A DNA stretch of 26,567 nucleotides from NCBI GenBank assembly GCA_964613045.1, contig CAZTFS010000018.1, forward strand, positions 1 through 26,567, given 5' to 3'. Source of the DNA: UBA1081 sp964613045. GTDB lineage: Bacteria; Bacillota; Clostridia; Oscillospirales; Acutalibacteraceae. The position numbers and the translations under genes are program-made. A model generated the notes under the pieces. It had not been told where the DNA came from and searched no databases. It worked only from the letters and a program-made list of their open reading frames with translations. How positions within the stretch are numbered: position 1 is the first letter of the stretch; each line of letters starts with the position of its first letter. Below are positions 7,610 to 14,539 of this stretch, in pieces.

Positions 7610-7728
7610 TGTGGCAATAGGGTGTACCTATACGGCATGCTGACAATCTATCCCATTAGGGGTGATTCAGCCATTTTGGGATATGCAAAAAAGAAATACA
7701 ACCCTATTGAGAAAAATGAGGTGATAAC
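7610..7728. other. Possible resolvase recombination (res) site
   Basis: A 119-bp gap directly before the resolvase gene carries nested inverted repeats. CAATAGGGT (7615-7623) pairs with ACCCTATTG (7701-7709), and TATCCCA (about 7649-7655) with TGGGATA (about 7676-7682). The size and position suit a multi-subsite res region for a small serine recombinase, but this is inferred from layout only. Confidence 0.35.
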
Positions 7729-8280
7729 TTGAAAATCGGATATATCAGAATCAGCACAACCGATCAGAACACAGCACGTCAGGAAGTGATGATGCAAGAA
7801 CTTGGTGTTGAGCAAGTATTCATTGATCGTATGAGTGGCAAGAACACAGACCGTCCTGAACTCAAAAGGATGATGAACTTTGTCCGTGAAGGCGATGTGG
7901 TTATTGTTGAATCAATCAGCCGATTTGCCCGTAACACAAAAGACTTGTTGGAGCTTGTGGATCAGCTTACCGAAAAACAGGTAGAGTTTATATCAAAGAA
8001 AGAAGCTATCGATACCACAACTCCGACGGGTAAATTTATGCTGACAGTCTTCGGTGCTGTTGCAGAGCTTGAACGTGAATACATACTTCAGCGACAGAAA
8101 GAGGGCATATCAATAGCAAAACAGAACGGTGTTTACAAAGGCAGAAAACCGATTGAACATCCGAAGTTCAGAGAAGTTGTCGCTGTTTGGAAAGAAGGTG
8201 AAATAACAGCAACGGAAGCGATGAAACGGCTTGATATGAAGCCGAGTACATTTTACAGAAAGGTAAAGGAGATGATATGA
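7729..8280 (+). CDS. Serine recombinase, resolvase/invertase family, 183 aa
   Basis: A complete small serine recombinase: GYIRISTTDQN carries the catalytic Ser9 (YxRxS), followed by DRMSGKNTDRPEL, the VESISRFARN segment with the active-site arginines, GKFMLTVFGAVAELEREYI of the dimer helix, and a C-terminal Hin-like HTH (EITATEAMKRLDMKPSTFYRKV). The start is TTG at 7729 with GAGGTG upstream. Such enzymes resolve cointegrates or dimers of plasmids and transposons, or invert DNA. The gene follows the amidoligase/amidotransferase pair after a 119-bp gap with inverted repeats, and two tiny ORFs follow it. Confidence 0.93.
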   Translation: MKIGYIRISTTDQNTARQEVMMQELGVEQVFIDRMSGKNTDRPELKRMMNFVREGDVVIVESISRFARNTKDLLELVDQLTEKQVEFISKKEAIDTTTPTGKFMLTVFGAVAELEREYILQRQKEGISIAKQNGVYKGRKPIEHPKFREVVAVWKEGEITATEAMKRLDMKPSTFYRKVKEMI

Positions 8281-8364
8281 ATGCAGTGGGCATTTTTAGG
8301 ATTTGTAACAACATTTTCGGTGTTATTCATTGCCGAAAAATCATTAAAACCCTGTACAGAATAA
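8281..8364 (+). CDS. Small hydrophobic peptide, 27 aa
   Basis: ATG immediately after the resolvase stop, with AAAGGAG (8265-8271) 9 nt upstream. The peptide MQWAFLGFVTTFSVLFIAE... is one hydrophobic helix with a short charged tail. Its coupling to the resolvase and good ribosome site argue it is translated; no family is recognised. Confidence 0.5.
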   Translation: MQWAFLGFVTTFSVLFIAEKSLKPCTE

Positions 8365-8376
8365 GGAGGTGGTAAC

Positions 8377-8484
8377 ATGACCGCATTACTGGCTTTAGTC
8401 GGCGGTCCTCTTGCAAACTTTGCAGAAGGCGCAATTCTCGCTGTAACAGTTTTCCTTGCAAGCAAGGGCATAAATATCGAATAA
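8377..8484 (+). CDS. Small hydrophobic peptide, 35 aa
   Basis: ATG at 8377 with a strong GGAGGTGG (8364-8371) overlapping the end of the 27-aa ORF. The product is almost all hydrophobic (MTALLALVGG...AVTVFLASKG), probably one membrane helix broken by Pro and Gly. Function unknown: it could be a small membrane toxin or a mobile-element peptide. Confidence 0.55.
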   Translation: MTALLALVGGPLANFAEGAILAVTVFLASKGINIE

Positions 8485-8485
8485 A

Positions 8486-8516
8486 AAACAACAAGCAGGG
8501 GAGCGATCCCCTGCTT
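8486..8516 (-). terminator. Terminator after the DUF2442 gene
   Basis: AAGCAGGGGA (8493-8502), GCGA loop, TCCCCTGCTT (8507-8516). On the minus strand it is followed by a T-rich run (GTTGTTTTTT). It may also stop the converging resolvase transcript. It is nearly identical to the terminator at 9449-9472. Confidence 0.8.
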
Positions 8517-8544
8517 AGGATGTGATATATTTACTTTTTTATAT

Positions 8545-8982
8545 TTAACTTCTTACAGGTTCGCCATACTCTCTTTTCATTGCAGACATCGAAACAACCC
8601 ATTGCTTTCCGAACTTGCAGACATCAACGCCGTTTACAAGCTTGCCGTATGCAATAGCTTTACGAAGTGTACTTTCATTCAAATTCCAGAGAAATGTTGC
8701 ATCGCTGAAAGCCATAAGACCGTCAAAAGGTGTGTCAATTGCTTCACCGTTTGCCCAGAGTTCGTCGCAGGAAATATCAATATCATCATTCCATATGATA
8801 CCGTAACCTCCCTGATCAACAATGACTGAACTGAAGAGTTCCGGTGATTCTTTTAAGGGTAAAAAGAAACTGTATTTTTCAAAAAGTAGTGCAACATCAT
8901 AAATCTTAGTTATGCCTTCTGTAAACTGAACACTGAGCTTGTAATCAGGCAGTGCATTTACATTTTTAACCTTATGAAACAT
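8545..8982 (-). CDS. DUF2442 / HTH protein, 145 aa (putative TA partner)
   Basis: The N-terminal ~75 residues fit DUF2442 (YKLSVQFTEGITKIYDV...YGIIWNDDIDISCDELW). The C-terminal part is a HTH-like module, TFLWNLNESTLRKAIAYGKL then KFGKQWVVSMSAMKREYGEP, as found in DUF2442 proteins. DUF2442 proteins are commonly encoded next to DUF4160 proteins, as here (13-nt gap, AAAGGAGG ribosome site), and the pair is often listed as toxin-antitoxin-like. The HTH end suggests this is the DNA-binding, antitoxin-like member. It ends at a strong terminator. The biochemical activity is not known to me. Confidence 0.85.
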   Translation of the reverse strand: MFHKVKNVNALPDYKLSVQFTEGITKIYDVALLFEKYSFFLPLKESPELFSSVIVDQGGYGIIWNDDIDISCDELWANGEAIDTPFDGLMAFSDATFLWNLNESTLRKAIAYGKLVNGVDVCKFGKQWVVSMSAMKREYGEPVRS

Positions 8983-8995
8983 ACAAAAACCTCCT

Positions 8996-9250
8996 TTATT
9001 CGAGAGGAGAAAGAGATATAAACTCCTGTGTTTCCCAGATCTTTAAAAGTGATTCTTTATGCATTGCGTTCCATTCAAGAACCATTTCAAGTGCTTTCTT
9101 GGGAAGTTCTCCTTCTAAAATAGTTCCATCGTTAATACTGATAGCAGCCATATGTTCACCGTAAATCGCATGGAAATGCGGTGGATTGTGTTCGGACTGC
9201 TGAAAATACATTCGTATAATAATTCCGTAAAATCTTGATAATACCGGCAT
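8996..9250 (-). CDS. DUF4160 protein, 84 aa (putative TA partner)
   Basis: Typical DUF4160: PVLSRFYGIIIRMYFQQSEH then NPPHFHAIYGEHMAAISI and a C-terminal helix with LEWNAMHKESLLKIW. The HxPPHFHA-type core is the family's signature. Normal length. First gene of a two-gene unit with the DUF2442 protein, under a promoter whose spacer is a palindrome (9279-9296), so autoregulation by the pair is likely. The ribosome site is modest (AGGGA). The toxin-antitoxin role is a family-based suggestion. Confidence 0.88.
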   Translation of the reverse strand: MPVLSRFYGIIIRMYFQQSEHNPPHFHAIYGEHMAAISINDGTILEGELPKKALEMVLEWNAMHKESLLKIWETQEFISLSPLE

Positions 9251-9274
9251 CAGAAAGTCCCTACTTTTGATTAT

Positions 9275-9303
9275 ATTTTATCACGGTATCGTGATATTGT
9301 CAA
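9275..9303 (-). promoter_or_regulatory. Promoter with embedded operator for the DUF4160/DUF2442 pair
   Basis: Minus strand TTGACA (9298-9303), 17 nt, TAAAAT (9275-9280). The palindrome TATCACG-GTAT-CGTGATA (9279-9296) fills the spacer, the classic layout for an autorepressed toxin-antitoxin promoter. Confidence 0.75.
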
Positions 9304-9340
9304 TAGTAGTATATGTATTATTTTTTGTAAATGATAAGAA

Positions 9341-9396
9341 AAAATAATCATATCCAAATGTGCTAATATACCTGCCCATTTGAATATGATTATTTT
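9341..9396. repeat. 20-bp inverted repeat with 16-nt loop
   Basis: Arms 9341-9360 and 9377-9396 match at 19 of 20 positions. It is AT-rich, lies in the gene-free gap between the DUF4160 pair and the Fic gene, and is not obviously a terminator of either. Confidence 0.75.
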
Positions 9397-9448
9397 GTTT
9401 ATTAATGCATTTAATTAAATTTCTTAGCAATTAAATGATAAAAAAACA

Positions 9449-9472
9449 AAGCAGGGGAGTGTTCCCCTGCTT
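9449..9472 (-). terminator. Terminator after the Fic gene
   Basis: AAGCAGGGGA (9449-9458), GTGT loop, TCCCCTGCTT (9463-9472). On the minus strand it runs into GTTTTTTT. The stem is identical to that at 8493-8516; only the loop differs. Confidence 0.85.
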
Positions 9473-9476
9473 ATAC

Positions 9477-10373
9477 TTAATCTTCATATTTTATTCTGAA
9501 ATAATCGAGATATTTTTTGAATTTATCCTGTGCTGACAGGCAGGTGTCTGTCAGGTATCCCGGCTCATTGTTCCATTCTTTGAGACCACGATAATAGAAC
9601 ATTTTAATGTTGTCTTCAATAATAAACGGAACGATGTTGTGCTTCAGACATTCCTTAAACATAATAAGTCTGCCTATACGCCCGTTGCCGTCCTGAAACG
9701 GGTGTATGCGTTCAAACTGAACATGAAACTCAATGATATCATGCAAAGTTTTTTCTTTTTTATTGTTGTATGATGTCAGCAGTTTTTTTATCTCAATCTC
9801 AACATTCTCGGGAAGTGTTGTATCCCTCCCTCCGACTTCATTCGGTAATTTTTTGTAATCACCCACAGCAAACCAATCAAGCTTACTGTCACTTGTACCT
9901 GTTTTCAGAATCAGGTGAAGATTTTTTATGAGTTTTTCAGTGAGTGAAAAATTTGCGTGGTCTATAATTTCATCAATACATCGGAAATGATTCACGGTTT
10001 CTACAATATCATCTACTTTTATGCTTTCATCTGAAAATCCGATTGTGTTTGTTTCAAAGATATAGCGTGTCTGGTCATGGGTAAGACGGCTGCCTTCAAT
10101 ATGATTTGAATTATATGTCATATCGACCTGTATTTTATGATAAATACCGCCTTTTATATTATTCTTTTTTTCTGTTTTCAGAATATCCGACAGATTTTCA
10201 GGCGTATCAGTTTTCTTGTTGAGCCGTTCGGGTTTTATTGCAATTTCGGGAATGTTCCAGGTCTTTCCCGTAAGAAATGCACCCTCAATGCGTCCTTCTG
10301 CACAATAATTCCTGACGCTTCTCTCTGATATATTCCATTTTTCTGAAGTTTCTTTTACGGATAAATATTTCAT
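9477..10373 (-). CDS. Fic/DOC family AMP-transferase-type protein with N-terminal HTH, 298 aa
   Basis: Residues 1-50 form an excisionase-like HTH (SVKETSEKWNISERSVRNYC then a RIEGAFLTGKTWNIP wing). Residues 89-94, SNHIEG, match the (S/T)xxxE(G/N) inhibitory helix of self-inhibited (class II) Fic proteins. Residues 224-235, HPFQDGNGRIGR, are the full catalytic motif with the His and both Arg/Asn nucleotide-binding positions, so the enzyme should be able to transfer AMP (or another nucleotide moiety) to a protein hydroxyl. The target is unknown. Monocistronic; GGAGGG ribosome site; its promoter lies in a set of inverted repeats shared with the divergent YD-repeat gene. Confidence 0.93.
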   Translation of the reverse strand: MKYLSVKETSEKWNISERSVRNYCAEGRIEGAFLTGKTWNIPEIAIKPERLNKKTDTPENLSDILKTEKKNNIKGGIYHKIQVDMTYNSNHIEGSRLTHDQTRYIFETNTIGFSDESIKVDDIVETVNHFRCIDEIIDHANFSLTEKLIKNLHLILKTGTSDSKLDWFAVGDYKKLPNEVGGRDTTLPENVEIEIKKLLTSYNNKKEKTLHDIIEFHVQFERIHPFQDGNGRIGRLIMFKECLKHNIVPFIIEDNIKMFYYRGLKEWNNEPGYLTDTCLSAQDKFKKYLDYFRIKYED

Positions 10374-10400
10374 AAATTCCCTCCGTGATTTTCTGATATC

Positions 10401-10468
10401 AGTATATCACATTATCGGCAAGATATCAATATTATAATGTGATAAAATATGATGGTTCTTGCCGATAA
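10401..10468. promoter_or_regulatory. Fic promoter and interleaved inverted repeats
   Basis: Minus-strand promoter TTGATA (10424-10429), 17 nt, TATACT (10401-10406). Two interleaved inverted repeats cover it: TTATCGGCAAGA (10412-10423) with TCTTGCCGATAA (10457-10468), and TATCACATTAT (10405-10415) with ATAATGTGATA (10434-10444). The left arms sit in or next to the Fic promoter spacer, and the right arms lie toward the divergent gene. This suggests operators for a regulator, possibly Fic's own HTH. Confidence 0.6.
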
Positions 10469-10538
10469 CGGCAATGTCCTGAAAATGTCACATTTCTTGT
10501 TGTACAATATATTCACAACAAACAAAGGAGCAATGAAT

Positions 10539-11747
10539 ATGTTAAATGTAAAACATTTTGTAAAAAGGGATTCGGACGGCAGAGTAACATCTGAAATTTT
10601 CACAAATGAAGATTTCGATTGTGTTGAAATCAGATATCAGTATGACGAGAAAGGTAATTTGTCTGAAAGACTGGCAAGGCATTATGAGTACAGTATAAAG
10701 ACGAAATATTGCTTCGATTCAGAAAAAAGACTTGTGTCGGAATATATTGAAAAATCTTACAATGATAAAATACTTGCTTCGTACGAAAACAAATGCGTCT
10801 ATGATTCTGACGGTAATCTGAAGCAGAAAAACTGGGGTGAAGCGATGTGTACCATCGATTATACATACAGTGATGACAAAAAACTATTGAAAGAAGAAAT
10901 AACATTTTCAGCCGGGCATAAGCAGACTGATGACTATACTTATGATTCGTCAGGTAGGATGACACATAAAAAGTGTACACATACCAATGGTATTTATGCT
11001 GATAGAGATACTGAATATTTTTATGATGCAGATGGAAATGTTATCAAAAGAATTTATGCTGATGCTGATAATAAACAGACTATTATGGATTTAGTTTATG
11101 AAAACGGGCTGGAAAAAAAGAATACAGTATCATATTCTGGTTCTATGTTCAAAAGGGAGTATTCTTATGAGTATGATTCAAAGGGGAGAAAAATCAAGCA
11201 GGAGTATATAAATCAATATGGCGATCTGGTTACCACAGTATTTTTTTATGATGAATTTGACAATGAGATTTTTGAATTTGTGTATGACAGTGAAGAGCGT
11301 ATTATTGAGAAGTGTGTTTTTAAGGATTGTGTCGAAACATGGCAGTATGCTGCATATAATGGTAAACTCATAAAACACACAAAAATTGATCATGAAGGAA
11401 AACGTTTGCAATATGAATGTGAATATGATAAAAACGGAAATGTTGTAAAAGAGGTCACACGATACAGAAACGGCGAAAAAACTTGTAAAGAAAGTTTTTA
11501 TGATGACAATAACAATCTCATCAAGCATATTCTAACGGCAACAGACGGCAGAACTGTAGTTTATCAATACAAATATGATTCCTCGAACACTCTGATTGAA
11601 GAAAGTCTGACCGATGCTGACGGCAAAACGGTCGTATGGAAATACTGTTATAATTCCAACGATGAAACGAGAGTTGAAATTGACAATTCTGAAAATGCAA
11701 ATTATGATATTGATTTGTGCGGGGATTTGTTTCCAAAATGGGATTAA
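10539..11747 (+). CDS. YD-repeat (RHS-like) cytoplasmic protein, 402 aa
   Basis: Built almost wholly of YD-type repeats of about 22-26 residues (YQYDEKGNLSERL, YFYDADGNVIKRIY, CEYDKNGNVVKEVTRY, YKYDSSNTLIEESL). There is no signal peptide, no membrane segment and no RHS core end motif, so it should be a cytosolic strand-rich solenoid. I choose the ATG at 10539 because AAAGGAG (10524-10530) is 8 nt upstream; the in-frame ATGs at 10449 and 10533 are badly placed. Short YD/MORN-like proteins resemble the YwqK-type antitoxin/immunity group, but the repeats here are closer to RHS YD repeats. The gene is more divergent than the tandem cassettes downstream (14046-17016). Role unknown. Confidence 0.8.
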   Translation: MLNVKHFVKRDSDGRVTSEIFTNEDFDCVEIRYQYDEKGNLSERLARHYEYSIKTKYCFDSEKRLVSEYIEKSYNDKILASYENKCVYDSDGNLKQKNWGEAMCTIDYTYSDDKKLLKEEITFSAGHKQTDDYTYDSSGRMTHKKCTHTNGIYADRDTEYFYDADGNVIKRIYADADNKQTIMDLVYENGLEKKNTVSYSGSMFKREYSYEYDSKGRKIKQEYINQYGDLVTTVFFYDEFDNEIFEFVYDSEERIIEKCVFKDCVETWQYAAYNGKLIKHTKIDHEGKRLQYECEYDKNGNVVKEVTRYRNGEKTCKESFYDDNNNLIKHILTATDGRTVVYQYKYDSSNTLIEESLTDADGKTVVWKYCYNSNDETRVEIDNSENANYDIDLCGDLFPKWD

Positions 11748-11754
11748 ATATATT

Positions 11755-11788
11755 ATACCCGATGGGAAGATTTTGTCCCATTGGGTAT
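11755..11788. terminator. 12-bp hairpin between the YD-repeat gene and the WYL operon
   Basis: ATACCCGATGGG (11755-11766) pairs with CCCATTGGGTAT (11777-11788), with one G-U pair and a 10-nt loop; further ATATTA/TAATAT pairing extends the base. There is no T-tract after it, so it may be a weak terminator or processing hairpin. It ends at the -35 of the next promoter. Confidence 0.5.
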
Positions 11789-11816
11789 TGTAATATATGG
11801 CTGAAAATGATAAAAT
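11788..11816 (+). promoter_or_regulatory. Promoter of the WYL-PDDEXK-YD operon
   Basis: TTGTAA (11788-11793), 17 nt, TAAAAT (11811-11816), 19 nt before the chosen ATG. The short leader leaves just enough room for GAGG. Confidence 0.5.
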
Positions 11817-11834
11817 ACTTATGAGGTGACAGCA

Positions 11835-12896
11835 ATGCAGCCCAAAAAACAGCTTATTCTCAACATTCTTGACATTCTTAAAAAGTACACCGACGAAGAC
11901 CACAGACTTTCTCAGAAAGAAATTGTTGATATTCTGAAAACGGAATATAATATGTCAGCCGACAGAAAATCCGTCAGACGCAATATTTTAAGCCTGATTG
12001 AGCTCGGTTATGAGATAGAGTACAGCGAAGCAATCCGTATGGTGCCCAACAAAGCAACAGGGGAGCTTGAGGAGAGCTATATATGGTCTGATTTCTACCT
12101 TGTGCGTGATTTTACCGACAGCGAGTTGAGGCTTCTTATTGACAGTCTGCTTTTCTCAAAGCATATTCCTTACAGTCAGTGCAAGGAGCTTGTGGAAAAG
12201 CTCGAGGGGCTTTCAAGCCGCTATTTTGAAGCTAAGGTCAAGCATATCCGCACAATGCCCGATAATTCACCGAGCAACCGTCAGCTTTTTTATACAATAG
12301 ATGTGCTTGATGAAGCCATAAGCAAGGGCAGACAGGTGTCTTTTGCCTACAACAGATACGGCACGGACAAAAAGCTTCACTCCGAAAAGACCTCAGACGG
12401 CAAAACGAAGGAATACATAATAAATCCCTATCAGATAGCCGCCACAAACGGCAGATATTATCTTATCTGCAACTATGATAAGTACGATAATGTGTCGAAT
12501 TTCCGACTTGACCGAATCACAGACATAAAAATGCTGCAGACTCCCGTAAAGCCAATGAAACAGGTAAAAGGGCTTGAAAACGGCTTGTCTTTACCCAAAC
12601 ATATGGCAGAGCATGTTTATATGTTTTCAGGGGAGAGTGTGCCGGTGGTATTCAAGGCGAAAAAGTACATCATCGGCGATGTTATCGACTGGTTCGGCAA
12701 GGATATTGAAATTACAGACGAAACGGAAGAAGAAATCACAGTCCGTGTAACAGTAAACGAAAAAGCAATGCGCCGCTGGGGACTTCAGTACGCACTTCAT
12801 ACAAGAATCATATCCCCACAAAGCCTCGCACAGCAGGTAAAGGATGATTTGAAAATATCAATGGAAAAATACGAAAGGACAGATAGTAATGATTGA
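11835..12896 (+). CDS. WYL-domain transcriptional regulator, 353 aa
   Basis: An N-terminal winged HTH (about 5-60: ILNILDILKKYTDEDHRLSQ then SADRKSVRRNILSLIELGY) is followed by a WYL domain (about 155-230: VSFAYNRYG, YIINPYQIAATNGRYYLICN, FRLDRITDI) and a WCX-type C-terminal part (RVTVNEKAMRRWGLQYALH). This is the YafY/CapW-like architecture often found in front of defence genes. I use the ATG at 11835 with GAGG 8 nt upstream; an in-frame GTG at 11826 lies inside the ribosome site. It overlaps the nuclease gene by 8 nt, so it most likely controls that operon. Its codon use looks more GC-rich than the neighbouring cassettes. Confidence 0.92.
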   Translation: MQPKKQLILNILDILKKYTDEDHRLSQKEIVDILKTEYNMSADRKSVRRNILSLIELGYEIEYSEAIRMVPNKATGELEESYIWSDFYLVRDFTDSELRLLIDSLLFSKHIPYSQCKELVEKLEGLSSRYFEAKVKHIRTMPDNSPSNRQLFYTIDVLDEAISKGRQVSFAYNRYGTDKKLHSEKTSDGKTKEYIINPYQIAATNGRYYLICNYDKYDNVSNFRLDRITDIKMLQTPVKPMKQVKGLENGLSLPKHMAEHVYMFSGESVPVVFKAKKYIIGDVIDWFGKDIEITDETEEEITVRVTVNEKAMRRWGLQYALHTRIISPQSLAQQVKDDLKISMEKYERTDSND

Positions 12897-14043
12897 TAAA
12901 GATTCACTCTGTAATTTATTATCAAATATAGGTTCATCGTTGAGAGATAATGCGAAATCCGATATAAACAAAGATTATGGATTCAATATTTTTGATGTGT
13001 TGGGTGTTTCGTCAAAAGAAGTGATAATTTGCAGATTCTTAGGTGAATTATTAAATCCTGACGGCAGTCATTCAATGGGACATATACCGTTATTGAAATT
13101 TGTTAATAATGTACTTAAAATTGAAGATTTTGATGAATCTGATGCAAAATATTCAGAAGTTTTACTTGAGGAAGCAACTGATGAATCCCGCAGGGTTGAT
13201 ATTGCTATTCATTCGGGAAACAGAGTTTTTCCTTTGGAAGTTAAAATCTGGGCAGGCGACCAACATGCACAGTTAAGTTCATATTTCAATTACTATAAGC
13301 GAAAAAAGAAACTACAGATTGAGAGAATATATTATCTGACTCCTACAGGATGGGAGCCTTCCGAGAAAAGCAGGGGTCAGTTGCAAATCGGTAAAGAAAT
13401 TACTTGTTTGTCTTTTGAAAAAAATATAGAAAAATGGATTTGTTCGCTAATTTCAGAATGTAAGAATGAAAGTGAAAAAATAATTATGAGGCAATTTGTT
13501 GAGGTGATAAATAAAATGTGTGCTGACAGTAATGTTTTTAATGTTATAAAAGATACTCTTGGTTTAACTCTTGATAAATATGAATATTCATCTGTAATAG
13601 AAGCAGTTGTTGAAATTGTAAACAAAGGTGATGATATAAAAAAGATAATACGTCAGTTGCATTTGTTGAAATATATAATGCTTGATACAGACAAATACGA
13701 ACTTGCTACAGATATAGATGATAATAAACCTGATAAACATGCTGTTGTTCAAGTAGTATTAAAAAAAGATTGCAGAACTGTAGCATGGCTTTGTGTTGAT
13801 ACAAATTTATATTTAGTTGCAAAAAAAGTTAAAAATCCTGATAAATGGGAAAGAACAAAACCTGAAGATGAATACTATTGGCAGTATGTTTCTCCAACAG
13901 ATGTTTCTCCAACAGATAAGAAAAAAAAGTATGATATGAAGAATCTTAATAATTTTATAAGTGATAATCGATCGTTAAATATTGATTATTTACTTAATGA
14001 TGTAGATATGACCGAAAATGATTTAGATAACAAAGGAGAATAA
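12889..14043 (+). CDS. PD-(D/E)XK nuclease superfamily protein (PDDEXK_4 type), 384 aa
   Basis: The N-terminal helix CRFLGELLNPDGSHSMG is the usual opening of PDDEXK_4 proteins. The catalytic core is RRVDIAI (Asp104), then FPLEVKIWAGDQHAQLSSY with Glu117-x-Lys119, Asp124, Gln125 and Gln128. All active-site residues are present, so a metal-dependent nuclease is expected. The C-terminal ~180 residues, including an acidic tail, are unassigned and may bind the target or a partner. Translation is coupled to the WYL gene (8-nt overlap) and continues into a small YD-repeat gene 2 nt later. A defence role is inference from operon form. Confidence 0.85.
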   Translation: MIDKDSLCNLLSNIGSSLRDNAKSDINKDYGFNIFDVLGVSSKEVIICRFLGELLNPDGSHSMGHIPLLKFVNNVLKIEDFDESDAKYSEVLLEEATDESRRVDIAIHSGNRVFPLEVKIWAGDQHAQLSSYFNYYKRKKKLQIERIYYLTPTGWEPSEKSRGQLQIGKEITCLSFEKNIEKWICSLISECKNESEKIIMRQFVEVINKMCADSNVFNVIKDTLGLTLDKYEYSSVIEAVVEIVNKGDDIKKIIRQLHLLKYIMLDTDKYELATDIDDNKPDKHAVVQVVLKKDCRTVAWLCVDTNLYLVAKKVKNPDKWERTKPEDEYYWQYVSPTDVSPTDKKKKYDMKNLNNFISDNRSLNIDYLLNDVDMTENDLDNKGE

Positions 14044-14045
14044 AA

Positions 14046-14426
14046 ATGGATAATACAAATAAACAGAATGCTGAAACAAGTATAAATGAATCCTGTGGAT
14101 TGATTGAAAAAGAATATCACGAAAACGGTAAAGTGAAGAGGTTTGTTGAATATTCTTCTAATGGTAATATAATGTATATTTCAGAATTTGACGAAAACGA
14201 AAATGGTATAAAGTTTACTAAATTCAATTCGGATGGCACTCTCATGTGTTGGAAAGAAACGCAATGGAATGAAAATTGTAATCCAATAAAGTGTACTGAA
14301 TACAATTCTGACGGAAGCATAAAAGAATGGGGAACTTTTGAATATGATGAAGACGGTAAGGAAGTAAAACAGACTTATTATAACTCAGACGGAACTATAA
14401 AATTTGTTAATGAATTAAATGATTGA
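14046..14426 (+). CDS. YD-repeat protein, 126 aa, third gene of the nuclease operon
   Basis: AAAGGAG lies in the last codons of the nuclease gene and the ATG is 2 nt past its stop. After ~20 leading residues there are about four 26-residue units with the core YxxNGxxKxxxYxSDGxI (for example TEYNSDGSIKEWGTFEYDE). There is no signal peptide, so it should be cytosolic and might bind or restrain the nuclease; this is inference from operon position. It belongs to the same repeat family as the cassettes that follow and is closed by the first copy of the shared terminator. Confidence 0.8.
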   Translation: MDNTNKQNAETSINESCGLIEKEYHENGKVKRFVEYSSNGNIMYISEFDENENGIKFTKFNSDGTLMCWKETQWNENCNPIKCTEYNSDGSIKEWGTFEYDEDGKEVKQTYYNSDGTIKFVNELND

Positions 14427-14454
14427 TTGTGTTAACATAATCAATTTGCCTTCA

Positions 14455-14489
14455 ACGGGATGTGTATGCGGATACATGTCCCGTTTTTT
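14455..14489 (+). terminator. Cassette terminator, copy 1
   Basis: ACGGGATGTGTAT pairs with ATACATGTCCCGT (13 bp, two wobble pairs) around GCGG, followed by T6. The same element recurs after each of the next three cassettes. Confidence 0.85.
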
Positions 14490-14539
14490 GTGCATCTCCT
14501 GCGGTATACTTGTGTCAGTAACTGCAAAGGAGCATTGCA

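Noticed and set aside
10449..10538. Upstream ATGs for the 402-aa YD-repeat gene
   Set aside because: The ATG at 10449 lies in the operator region without a ribosome site and that at 10533 is 2 nt from AAAGGAG; 10539 has correct spacing.
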